5,259 bases of DNA from JBBDWJ01 sp040902925 (GCA_040902925.1 JBBDWJ010000141.1:1-5259); one strand, 5' to 3'. Positions 1 to 5,259 are shown, counted from the first letter of the stretch. Program-made: numbers and translations. Notes: a model not told the origin generated them from the letters alone.

Positions 1-147
1 CCGGGCCAGCGCAAGCTGATTCTCGACTCGAATCCGGGCGGCCGCCGGGCGCTGTATTCGATCGAAGACGGCGTGCTGATGGCGCCGCCGGGAGCTTCGA
101 TGACGCAGCCCCCGCCGCCGTTTCAAATGCCGCAGGAGGAACAGTGA
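1..147 (+). CDS. hflK: HflK-like SPFH protein, C-terminal fragment (5' end outside window)
   Basis: Frame 1 is open from the left edge to a TGA at 145-147 and gives 48 residues. The part RKLILDSNPGG followed by ALYSIEDGVL resembles the extreme C-terminus of HflK proteins: in E. coli HflK the last helix is followed by a short strand of the type KVLVND-GG-N-LPLDQ. The second HflK in this window ends comparably (KTVVDEQGN, residues 311-319). After that comes a proline/glutamine-rich tail (APPGAS, then QPPPPF, ending QEEQ), typical of the disordered HflK end. The stop overlaps the hflC start by one base (TGATG), so the two are co-transcribed and probably translationally coupled, which is the usual hflK-hflC order. 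The SPFH domain itself lies outside the window, so the family call rests on the tail match and the position next to hflC. Confidence 0.65.
   Translation, partial: PGQRKLILDSNPGGRRALYSIEDGVLMAPPGASMTQPPPPFQMPQEEQ
134..140 (+). promoter_or_regulatory. Shine-Dalgarno site deciding the hflC start
   Basis: AGGAGGA at 134-140 lies inside the last codons of the upstream gene. It is 6 nt from ATG 147 but only 3 nt from the alternative GTG 144, so ATG 147 is the better start. The stop codon TGA (145-147) shares its A with this ATG, which favours re-initiation by the same ribosome. Confidence 0.75.
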
Positions 148-1190
148 TGCACGATCACAAAGACCATCACCACCCTCACGACCATGGCCATGGGCACGAT
201 CACGCGCACGATCATTCCCATGGACACGAGCACGATCATCCGCATGATCACGATCACAGCCACGAACATCACCACGGCCACGAACACGAAGGGCCGCGCC
301 CGTCGCGCGACTGGCGCGCGCTGGCCTTTCGCTACCGCTACGCGCTCGGCGGGCTCGTGTTGTTCATCCTGCTCTACAGCGCGTTCTTCACGGTGCGCGA
401 AACCGAGTTTGTTCTCGTAACGCAGTTCGGACGGCCTGTGCGCACGGTCACCGATGCCGGCCTGCATGCTAAGTGGCCGTTCCAGTGGGCTACGTATTTC
501 GACCGCCGCATTCGCGTCTACAATCCGCCGCCGTCGGAGTTTTTGACGCGCGACAAGAAGAACCTGGTGATCGACAACTACGTGTTGTGGCAGATCGCCG
601 ATCCGGAAACGTTTATGCAGACGGTCGGCTCGGCGGAATCGGCCGAGATGCGGCTGCACGACGTTACCTGGGCCGGGCTGGCCGCCGCGCTTGGCAATCA
701 GGACCTCGAAGCGTTGGTCGCGCCGGTTTCCGAGCAAGTCGAGGCGCGCGTGATGCTCGACGAGCTGACCGAACGCACCGGCGCCGCCGCGCTCGAACAA
801 TACGGCATTCGCGTTATCGACGTGCGCATCAAGCGCCTCAATCTTCCCGAGCAAAACAAGCAGAGCGTCTTCGCCCGCATGCGCGCCGAACGCGAACGCA
901 TTGCGCGGCAGTACCGCGCCGAGGGCGAGGAGCAGGCGCTACGCATTCGCGCTGACGCCGACCGCCAGCGCGAGGAACTCCTCTCCGCGGCCTACAAGCA
1001 AGCCGAAACAACGCGTGGCGAGGGCGACGCGGAAGCCGCTCGCGTTTATGGCGAGGCTTATTCACGCAACCAGCAGCTCTACAAGCTGGTGCGTACACTC
1101 GAAACTTACAAGAAGGCCCTTGATGATCAGACTACGGTGATCTTGAGTTCGGATTCCGAGCTGATGCGTCTGCTGACTCGGGGCCAATAG
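147..1190 (+). CDS. hflC: HflC, FtsH protease modulator, with His-rich N-terminal extension
   Basis: This 347-residue protein is an SPFH/band-7 subunit that with HflK forms a membrane cage around the FtsH protease and modulates its access to membrane substrates. Residues 2-47 are an extension with 25 histidines, mostly alternating with D, E, G or S. Residues 66-83 are the single transmembrane segment. The SPFH domain runs from about 81 to 250. HflC hallmarks are clear: FLTRDKKNLVIDNYVLWQI (132-150), YGIRVIDVRIKRLNLP (219-234), RMRAERERIARQYRAEGEE (244-262), then a coiled coil and RGEGDAEAARVYGEAYS (290-306), closing with ILSSDSELMRLL (332-343). All parallel E. coli HflC. The domain after the membrane helix should be periplasmic and the His tail cytoplasmic, by the known HflC topology. 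E. coli HflC begins almost directly with its membrane helix, so the roughly 60-residue extension is an addition. The start is ATG 147, with a good Shine-Dalgarno site and a 1-nt overlap with the upstream hflK-like gene. Confidence 0.93.
   Translation: MHDHKDHHHPHDHGHGHDHAHDHSHGHEHDHPHDHDHSHEHHHGHEHEGPRPSRDWRALAFRYRYALGGLVLFILLYSAFFTVRETEFVLVTQFGRPVRTVTDAGLHAKWPFQWATYFDRRIRVYNPPPSEFLTRDKKNLVIDNYVLWQIADPETFMQTVGSAESAEMRLHDVTWAGLAAALGNQDLEALVAPVSEQVEARVMLDELTERTGAAALEQYGIRVIDVRIKRLNLPEQNKQSVFARMRAERERIARQYRAEGEEQALRIRADADRQREELLSAAYKQAETTRGEGDAEAARVYGEAYSRNQQLYKLVRTLETYKKALDDQTTVILSSDSELMRLLTRGQ
150..288 (+). repeat. Low-complexity His-codon tract at the 5' end of hflC
   Basis: The tract is built from CAC/CAT codons alternating with GAT, GAC, GGC or GAA, with units such as CACGATCA and GATCACGA recurring at irregular spacing. 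It encodes HflC residues 2-47 (25 His). Tracts of this type can expand or contract by slippage, so the length may vary between relatives. Both CAC and CAT are used, so it is not a simple recent triplet expansion. Confidence 0.7.
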
Positions 1191-1208
1191 GTCCCCTGAA
1201 ACGTTTGG

Positions 1209-1302
1209 AACCACGGATGGACACAGATGCACACAGATGGGACCTCGATGAGCGCTCGCGTTCCGTTAGCGTATCTGTGTTCATCTGTGTCCATCCGTGG
1301 TT
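1209..1302. repeat. 30-bp near-perfect inverted repeat (dispersed intergenic palindrome)
   Basis: The left arm 1209-1238 (AACCACGGATGGACACAGAT then GCACACAGAT) and the right arm 1273-1302 are reverse complements at 29 of 30 positions; the single difference is C1230 in the left arm. The loop is 34 bases (1239-1272) and contains the 8-bp palindrome GAGCGCTC (1250-1257). Each arm holds a 10-bp internal period (ACACAGATG twice). Its spurious translation on the minus strand reads NHGWTQMNTD, a string I remember from many unrelated predicted proteins in Planctomycetota and other soil phyla, so I infer a dispersed repeat family. It starts 18 bases after the hflC stop and would form a long hairpin in any read-through transcript, so it could act as a terminator, an mRNA stabiliser or a non-autonomous mobile element. 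There is no T-tract directly after the right arm. Confidence 0.9.
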
Positions 1303-1341
1303 TAACTCTCGTGTTCGGTCCGTACGGGCTATAGCGTTCTT

Positions 1342-2391
1342 ATGAGCCTGACAGTTCAACCTCCTGTCGCTCAAGAGCCGGACGCGCCGACCGCCCCGCC
1401 GGCGTTGCGTCCTTCCGCGGCCGATTGGCGGCAGTATCTGACGGCGCGCAACGTAGCCGCCGCGCTGCTTGCGCTGTGGGTGCTCAGCGGTTTCTACATT
1501 GTTTCGGCTGACGAACAGGCGGTCGTGACTCGGTTCGGGAAGATCGTTGAAGACCGCGTTTTGCCCGGGCCGCATTTCACCTGGCCGTGGCCGGTTGCGG
1601 CCGTACACAAGCTCAAGGTGCGCCAGATGCAGCGCAGCGTGATTGGCGGCGAACCCGCAGACGCCATCCTCGGACGCGTCGAACCGCTTCGCTCGCAGTT
1701 TCTCACCGGCGATCAGAACATCATCAATGTCCGGACGATCGCGCAATACAGCATCGCGACGCCCGCCGACTACCTGTTCCGCTTCGAGGACGTGGCCTTG
1801 GCGGTGTCTTCCGCCGTCGAAGCCGAACTCGGCCGCCAGATCGCCGCGCGCACCGTCGATGAAGTGCTCACTACGGAAAAGGTGGCGATTCAGGAAACCG
1901 TAAGACAACGGTCGCAAGCGCTGATCGACACTTACGGGCTGGGAGTGGTGCTCTCGACGGTCAACATCGAGCAGGTCGCGGCGCCGCCTGAAGCCGCCGA
2001 CGCCTTTCGCGATGTAGCGAGCGCGCGCGCCGACGCCGCCCGCATCGTCAACGAAGCCGAAGGCTACTCGAACGACATCATTCCGCGAGCACGGGGCGAA
2101 GCGCAGCAACTGCTGGCGTCGTCCGAAGGCTACAAGCAGCGCAAAACGAACGAGGCGTTAGGCGACGCGTCGCGCTTCACTCAACTGGTGGCCGAATACA
2201 CAAAGAACCCCGAAGTCACACGTAGCCGGCTGTATCTCGAAGCGATGGAGCAGATTCTGCCGCGCATCAACAAGACTGTCGTTGATGAGCAAGGCAACAT
2301 CGATTTCACGATCATTCGCCGCAACACGCCGCCATCGAGGCCTGGAGTGCCGGCCAACCCGCAAGTTCTGCCGACACGGCCGCGCGAGTAG
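1342..2391 (+). CDS. hflK: HflK-type SPFH protein (second HflK paralogue)
   Basis: This is a 349-residue SPFH/band-7 protein of the HflK type, the partner of HflC in the FtsH-modulating cage. Residues 1-35 are a Pro/Ala-rich cytoplasmic leader, 37-55 the transmembrane helix, and about 54-245 the SPFH domain. HflK marks are: EQAVVTRFGK (58-67), LPGPHFTWPWP (74-84), LTGDQNIINVRTIAQYSI (121-138), YGLGVVLSTVNIEQVAAPPE (198-217), ARADAARIVNEAEGYSNDIIPRA (228-250), and the closing helix with TRSRLYLEAMEQILPRINK (293-311). These match E. coli HflK segments such as TSDENVVRVEMNVQYRV and ITRERLYIETMEKVL. E. coli HflK is longer (about 420 residues), with a Gly-rich leader missing here. There is extra sequence around 97-119 before the LTGDQN strand. 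The start ATG 1342 lies far enough upstream of the membrane helix, but no Shine-Dalgarno sequence is visible. The gap to hflC is 151 bases and is filled by the palindrome, so it may be transcribed separately. Confidence 0.9.
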   Translation: MSLTVQPPVAQEPDAPTAPPALRPSAADWRQYLTARNVAAALLALWVLSGFYIVSADEQAVVTRFGKIVEDRVLPGPHFTWPWPVAAVHKLKVRQMQRSVIGGEPADAILGRVEPLRSQFLTGDQNIINVRTIAQYSIATPADYLFRFEDVALAVSSAVEAELGRQIAARTVDEVLTTEKVAIQETVRQRSQALIDTYGLGVVLSTVNIEQVAAPPEAADAFRDVASARADAARIVNEAEGYSNDIIPRARGEAQQLLASSEGYKQRKTNEALGDASRFTQLVAEYTKNPEVTRSRLYLEAMEQILPRINKTVVDEQGNIDFTIIRRNTPPSRPGVPANPQVLPTRPRE

Positions 2392-2395
2392 GGCA

Positions 2396-2423
2396 GGCCA
2401 TCTTGGCTGTTGGCAGCATGGCC
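2396..2423 (+). terminator. Bulged hairpin just after the second hflK stop
   Basis: GGCCAT (2396-2401) pairs with ATGGCC (2418-2423), and GCTG (2406-2409) pairs with CAGC (2414-2417) around a TTGG loop. This gives 10 base pairs with a 4-base bulge (CTTG, 2402-2405), starting 4 nt after the TAG. No run of T follows, so it does not fit a standard intrinsic terminator; it may be a Rho-assisted stop or a 3'-end stabiliser. Confidence 0.35.
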
Positions 2424-2528
2424 GATTGCGCCGCCGGGCGCTGGGTTATCGAGGTCGAAAAAGCCCAGCCCTACGACCTGGGAGTACGACATCTTGCAGG
2501 GCTGCCGGGGCCGGTCGACCCAGGCGCG

Positions 2529-2586
2529 GAATTGGGTTCGTTTTTTGTGGCCGGTATTGAAAACAAAGGGCGAATTGGGTTCGTTT
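2529..2586. repeat. Two 15-bp direct repeats (GAATTGGGTTCGTTT), 43-bp spacing
   Basis: GAATTGGGTTCGTTT occurs at 2529-2543 and again, identically, at 2572-2586. The following bases diverge, though both copies run into a T-rich GTTT or TTTTG stretch. On the minus strand the unit AAACGAACCCAATTC reads KTNPI, NEPNS or KRTQF depending on frame. I remember these strings from spurious small proteins in Planctomycetota-like genomes, so I infer that this is one copy of a dispersed intergenic repeat rather than part of a gene. Confidence 0.75.
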
Positions 2587-2937
2587 GGCGCATTTTTGTT
2601 TACCGCGCGAATCCTTTGGCAGGCTCCCGCATGCCATTCGCTTTGCCGTTTTTCCCCGGGAAAGCCGGCGCTCCTTCCCAAGTCTCTCCGCCCGCGAGTT
2701 GCTTAGCTCGTTGACCCCCTACCCCATCCTACTATCTGTCGCCAAGTCCTCCTCTGTCTCGGGACATCGCGTGCGTGTTTGGTGAACCCAAACTCTACCG
2801 AAGGGCGTAGCGCCAGGGCGCCGCGACTTTGCCGCCGCGGTGCAAAGGCAAGATTGTCCTGTTGCCACTAAAAGGCGGCTGCCGCCGGCCCCTTGGAACT
2901 CAGGACGAGTTGGATATGGCCATGCAGTTTATAGCCA

Positions 2938-2965
2938 TTGACAATATATCCATGGTAGATATAAT
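2938..2965 (+). promoter_or_regulatory. Consensus sigma-70 promoter of the padR-permease operon
   Basis: TTGACA (2938-2943) and TATAAT (2960-2965) are both exact consensus hexamers, 16 bases apart. The surrounding 60 bases are far richer in A+T than the rest of the window. The ATG of padR starts 7 bases after the last base of the -10 box, exactly where transcription would be expected to begin, so the mRNA is predicted to be leaderless. A promoter this strong would normally need a repressor, and the encoded PadR is the obvious candidate. Confidence 0.8.
2945..2963. promoter_or_regulatory. Candidate PadR operator (inverted repeat across the promoter)
   Basis: TATATC (2945-2950) and GATATA (2958-2963) are perfect inverted arms with a 7-base spacer. 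They fill the space between the -35 and -10 boxes and overlap the -10. A dimer bound here would block RNA polymerase, as PadR-family proteins do at AT-rich dyads in their own promoters. A second, wider dyad, TGGATAT (2911-2917) with ATATCCA (2946-2952), and the palindrome ATGGCCAT (2916-2923) lie just upstream and could be a second site. Assignment to PadR is inference. Confidence 0.45.
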
Positions 2966-2971
2966 TATGGA

Positions 2972-3334
2972 ATGCCCCACGACGATCTGACTGTCGAGTC
3001 GCTTTTGCCGTTGCAGGCGGCGACTTTTCACATCCTCATGGCGCTTGCGGACGAAGACCGCCATGGCTACGCGATCATTCAGGACGTTGCGGCGCGTACC
3101 GGCGGCGAGCTCAAGCTTAGCGCTGGGACGCTCTATCGTTCGATCCAGCGCATGCTCGAGCAGGGTTTGCTTGTCGAAACCCGCGAGCGCCCCGCGCCGG
3201 AACTCGACGACGAGCGGCGCAGGTACTATCGCATCACGCCGTTCGGAATCGCAGCGGCTCGCGCCGAGGCTCGACGCCTGACGCAGCTCGTCAAGCTGGC
3301 GCGCGCCAGCGGCTTCGCGCCGGGAAGGGCCTGA
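2972..3334 (+). CDS. PadR-family transcriptional regulator (acidobacterial type)
   Basis: This 120-residue winged-helix repressor is of the PadR type and acts as a dimer on promoter DNA. The N-terminal winged helix is plain: LPLQAATFHILMALADEDRHGYAIIQDVAARTGG (12-45) gives the first helices, LSAGTLYRSIQRMLEQGLLVE (49-69) contains the recognition helix with the family's GTLY motif, and DDERRRYYRITPFG (79-92) forms the wing. A short dimerisation helix follows (93-112). This is the compact pattern of the acidobacterial PadR group (TIGR03433 by recollection), found beside orphan permeases. The start at ATG 2972 is the only in-frame option: a stop lies upstream at 2939 and the next Met, residue 23, is inside the domain. 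The ATG coincides with the predicted transcription start, so no Shine-Dalgarno is expected. The stop overlaps the permease ATG (TGATG, 3332-3336). The likely role is repression of its own operon; the inducing signal is unknown. Confidence 0.92.
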   Translation: MPHDDLTVESLLPLQAATFHILMALADEDRHGYAIIQDVAARTGGELKLSAGTLYRSIQRMLEQGLLVETRERPAPELDDERRRYYRITPFGIAAARAEARRLTQLVKLARASGFAPGRA

Positions 3335-5259
3335 TGGGGACGGGCATGGTGCGTGGCCAAGGTCAAAATCGACTCTATGCGGCGCTGCTGCACCTTTACC
3401 CGGCGGGTTTTCGCGCCGAGTATGGCGACGAGATGCGGCGTATGTTCGCCGAGCGGCGCGGCGATGCGTCCAACTTCGTGGCGGTCGCTTGGCTTTGGAT
3501 CGAAGCGTTTATCGACACGTTGGTGAGCGCTATCCAGGCGCATGTGGACCTGCTGCGGCAGGATCTGCGCTATACGGCGCGCACGTTGGGCCGCGCTCCC
3601 GGGTTCGCGTTGACGGTGATACTTGTCTGCGCACTCGGGGTCGGCGCCACCACGGCCGTGTTCACCGTCACCGATCACGTTTTGCTGCGCCCGCTGCCGT
3701 TTGCCGATTCCGAACGTCTGGTAAAGCTTTGGGAGAGCCCGCCCGGGTACGCCCAGATGGAATTGTCGCCGCCCAACTATGTCGATTGGAAAGCGATGAG
3801 CACCTCGTTCGAAACCATGGCGGCTTATCGCGGACTGTCGGTGAATCTGGTCGGGCAAGGGCAGCCTGAGCGGCTAGAGGGCGTCGCGGTGACGGCGGAT
3901 CTGCTTCCCATGCTGGGCGTGCAGCCTGTGCTCGGCCGGCTGTTTACCGCCGAGGATGACCGCGAGGGCGTTGCGGGGACGCTGCTGCTGAGCTACGTGC
4001 TGTGGCAGATGCAGTTTGGCGGCGATGCGGGGGTGTTGGGCAAAAAAGTTCTGCTGGATAACGCGCCTTACAGCGTCATCGGGGTGCTGCCGCGTCATTT
4101 TCATTTTCCGCGGCGTGATGTAGAGATCTGGGCGCCGATGCAGTTTACGCTGCGGGACTTCGAAGACTTCGAGGCCCGCAACAACAACTATCTGGACGTC
4201 GTGGCCAAATTACGGCCCGGCGTTTCGGTGCGGCAGGCGCAGGAAGAGATGCGGGTCGTGGCGGCGCAATTGGAGCGCGAGTATCCCAACTCGAACGAGA
4301 ACGTGGGCGCCACGGTAAACCTGCTTCAAGAAGAGACGACATCGAGCCAGTCGCGGCTGCTGCTGGGCGTACTGTTCGGCGCGGCGGCCTGCGTGCTGCT
4401 GATCGCGTGCACGAATCTGGCGAATCTGCTGCTAGTGCGCGCGCTGGCGCGCCAGAAGGAACTCGCGGTGCGCGCTTCGTTGGGGGCGGGACGCGAGCGT
4501 CTCGTCCGCCAGTTGCTTACCGAGAGTCTTACGCTGGCGGTTCTTGGGGGAGCGTGCGGCGTGCTGGCGGCGAAGGCCGCGTTGCCGTTGTTGATGCGGC
4601 TGGTGCCTCAATCGCTGCCGATTGCCGAGCCGTCGATCGACGTTCGCGTGCTGCTTTTCGCGGTGCTGCTGACCGTGCTCACCGGGCTTGGTTTTGGAAT
4701 TGTCCCGGCGCTACGGGCGTGCGGCGGCACTGGCGCGGCCGGGTTGCGCGAAGGATCCCGCTCCGGGGTCGGCGGGCGCAAAGAGCGGCTGCGCGCGGCG
4801 CTGATCATTCTCGAAGTGGCGGCGTCGGTGGTGCTACTCGTGGTGGGCGGCCTGTTGATTCGCGCGCTCTGGACGATCCAGGCGGTCGACCCTGGCTTCC
4901 GCACCGAGGGCGTGTTGACGCTGCGCACGGCGCTGCCGATGCCGAAGTATGACCAGACGGCCAGCCGCGAGCAGTTCTACCGGCGTGTTTTGTCCGGCGT
5001 CGGCGAGTTGCCGGGAGTCTCGAGCGTGTCGTACATCAGCTTTCTGCCGATGACGCTGCGAGGCGGCATCTGGCCGGTCAGCATCGATGCCCAGATCCAA
5101 ACGCGATCGGAAAATCACACCGCGAGCTTGCGGTTTGTGACGCCCGATTTCTTTCACACGCTGGATATCCCCCTACGGATGGGGCGCGACGTGAGTGAAA
5201 TGGACACGCGGGATTCTTTGTATGTGGCCGTGGTCAGCGAGTCGTTCGTGCAGCGCTAT
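3334..5259 (+). CDS. ADOP-type FtsX/MacB-like permease, 3' end beyond window
   Basis: The frame from ATG 3334 stays open for 642 codons to the right edge. Residues 13-42 form the short prefix typical of this group (RLYAALLHLYPAGFRAEYGDEMRRMFAER). RQDLRYTARTLGRAPGFAL (75-93) leads into transmembrane helix 1 (about 90-112), then a MacB-like periplasmic domain (about 115-335). Helix 2 (about 342-368) is followed by RQKELAVRASLGAGRERLVRQ (373-392 region), the coupling region of FtsX-type permeases, then further helices (about 398-425 and 436-460). A second half begins with a helix at 488-510 and another periplasmic domain that is cut at 642. Two FtsX/MacB units in one chain, with no ATPase gene alongside, define the acidobacterial duplicated orphan permeases (TIGR03434, usually about 800 residues). 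About 150-200 residues should be missing. A GGAAGGG at 3323-3329 may serve as ribosome site; Met 5 (ATG 3346) is an alternative start. The substrate is unknown; export of a lipophilic or antibiotic compound, or work on envelope lipoproteins, is only analogy. Confidence 0.9.
   Translation, partial: MGTGMVRGQGQNRLYAALLHLYPAGFRAEYGDEMRRMFAERRGDASNFVAVAWLWIEAFIDTLVSAIQAHVDLLRQDLRYTARTLGRAPGFALTVILVCALGVGATTAVFTVTDHVLLRPLPFADSERLVKLWESPPGYAQMELSPPNYVDWKAMSTSFETMAAYRGLSVNLVGQGQPERLEGVAVTADLLPMLGVQPVLGRLFTAEDDREGVAGTLLLSYVLWQMQFGGDAGVLGKKVLLDNAPYSVIGVLPRHFHFPRRDVEIWAPMQFTLRDFEDFEARNNNYLDVVAKLRPGVSVRQAQEEMRVVAAQLEREYPNSNENVGATVNLLQEETTSSQSRLLLGVLFGAAACVLLIACTNLANLLLVRALARQKELAVRASLGAGRERLVRQLLTESLTLAVLGGACGVLAAKAALPLLMRLVPQSLPIAEPSIDVRVLLFAVLLTVLTGLGFGIVPALRACGGTGAAGLREGSRSGVGGRKERLRAALIILEVAASVVLLVVGGLLIRALWTIQAVDPGFRTEGVLTLRTALPMPKYDQTASREQFYRRVLSGVGELPGVSSVSYISFLPMTLRGGIWPVSIDAQIQTRSENHTASLRFVTPDFFHTLDIPLRMGRDVSEMDTRDSLYVAVVSESFVQRY

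Larger units (their letters stand above)
2392..2937. other. Non-coding spacer with dispersed repeat fragments
   Basis: About 550 bases lie between the second hflK and the padR promoter. No reading frame here has a convincing start, ribosome site or family resemblance; the open frames run straight through the repeat units at 2529-2586. The stretch holds several small inverted repeats: GCTGGG 2440-2445 with CCCAGC 2464-2469, TTTCCC 2651-2656 with GGGAAA 2658-2663, CTTTGC 2827-2832 with GCAAAG 2842-2847, and GGCGGC 2874-2879 next to GCCGCC 2881-2886. Stretches around 2700-2760 are pyrimidine-rich. I see no tRNA, rRNA or recognisable riboswitch. Confidence 0.6.

Noticed and set aside
144..146. 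GTG at 144 as the hflC start
   Set aside because: It is only 3 nt from the Shine-Dalgarno site; ATG 147 has better spacing.
123..854. 243-residue open frame on the minus strand opposite hflC
   Set aside because: Its Val/Met-rich end is simply the complement of the His-codon tract; the sense frame is an unmistakable HflC.
1209..1302. Palindrome considered as a CRISPR repeat pair or an insertion sequence
   Set aside because: There is only one inverted pair, no array of spacers, no transposase and no visible target-site duplication.
1132..2109. 325-residue open frame on the minus strand opposite hflC and the second hflK
   Set aside because: It lies antisense to two clear SPFH genes, reads straight through the intergenic palindrome (giving NHGWTQMNTD) and has no family resemblance; such frames are common in G+C-rich DNA.
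2181..2681. 166-residue minus-strand frame over the spacer and the hflK 3' end
   Set aside because: Half lies antisense to hflK and the rest consists of repeat-derived strings (NEPNS); no support as a gene.
2403..2714. 103-residue + strand frame in the spacer
   Set aside because: It needs a TTG start without a ribosome site, overlaps the dispersed 15-bp repeats and resembles nothing known; other frames across the same DNA are equally open.
2967..2969. ATG at 2967 as padR start
   Set aside because: It is out of frame with the PadR protein; the in-frame start is ATG 2972.
3226..3858. 210-residue minus-strand frame opposite padR and the permease
   Set aside because: It is a shadow of two well-supported + strand genes, with arginine/histidine-rich low-quality sequence.
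4407..4952. 181-residue + strand frame inside the permease
   Set aside because: It lies out of frame within the continuous permease reading frame; the Arg/Ala-rich composition is typical of an alternative frame.

Overview
The window is a G+C-rich bacterial segment with every supported gene on the + strand, in two blocks separated by about 580 bases of non-coding DNA. Block 1 (1-2391) is a run of three SPFH/band-7 membrane proteins: the last 48 codons of an HflK-like protein, a complete HflC with a very histidine-rich N-terminal extension, and a complete second HflK-type protein. Block 2 (2972 to the right edge) is a PadR-family repressor followed, with a 1-nt overlap, by a large FtsX/MacB-type permease of the 'acidobacterial duplicated orphan permease' (ADOP) class, cut off by the window end.

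Organism: a PadR gene of the TIGR03433 type coupled to an ADOP gene (TIGR03434 type) is the hallmark pairing of Acidobacteriota. From memory, the same pairing also occurs in Planctomycetota and related soil phyla. Two intergenic repeat families are ones I remember as common in Planctomycetota-like genomes: a palindrome at 1209-1302 whose spurious translation reads NHGWTQMNTD, and a GAATTGGGTTCGTTT repeat whose spurious translation reads KTNPI or NEPNS. I therefore put the source as Acidobacteriota or Planctomycetota (perhaps Phycisphaerae) and cannot decide from sequence alone.

Layout: 1-147 hflK-like C-terminus; 147-1190 hflC, translationally coupled through TGATG; 1191-1341 a gap holding a near-perfect 30-bp inverted repeat; 1342-2391 second hflK; 2396-2423 a hairpin just past its stop; 2392-2937 no credible gene but dispersed repeat pieces; 2938-2965 an exact consensus sigma-70 promoter (TTGACA-N16-TATAAT) placed so that transcription should begin on the padR ATG, which implies a leaderless mRNA; 2972-3334 padR; 3334-5259 ADOP permease, open to the edge.

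Function: HflK and HflC form a hetero-oligomeric membrane cage around the FtsH protease and modulate quality control of membrane proteins. Three tandem SPFH genes suggest an expanded or alternative cage. PadR proteins usually repress their own operon and a neighbouring membrane protein gene, so the second block reads as a self-regulated padR-permease operon. The most interesting points are the K-C-K tandem of SPFH genes, the poly-His tail of HflC, and the leaderless, perfect-consensus padR promoter with an operator-like inverted repeat across it.
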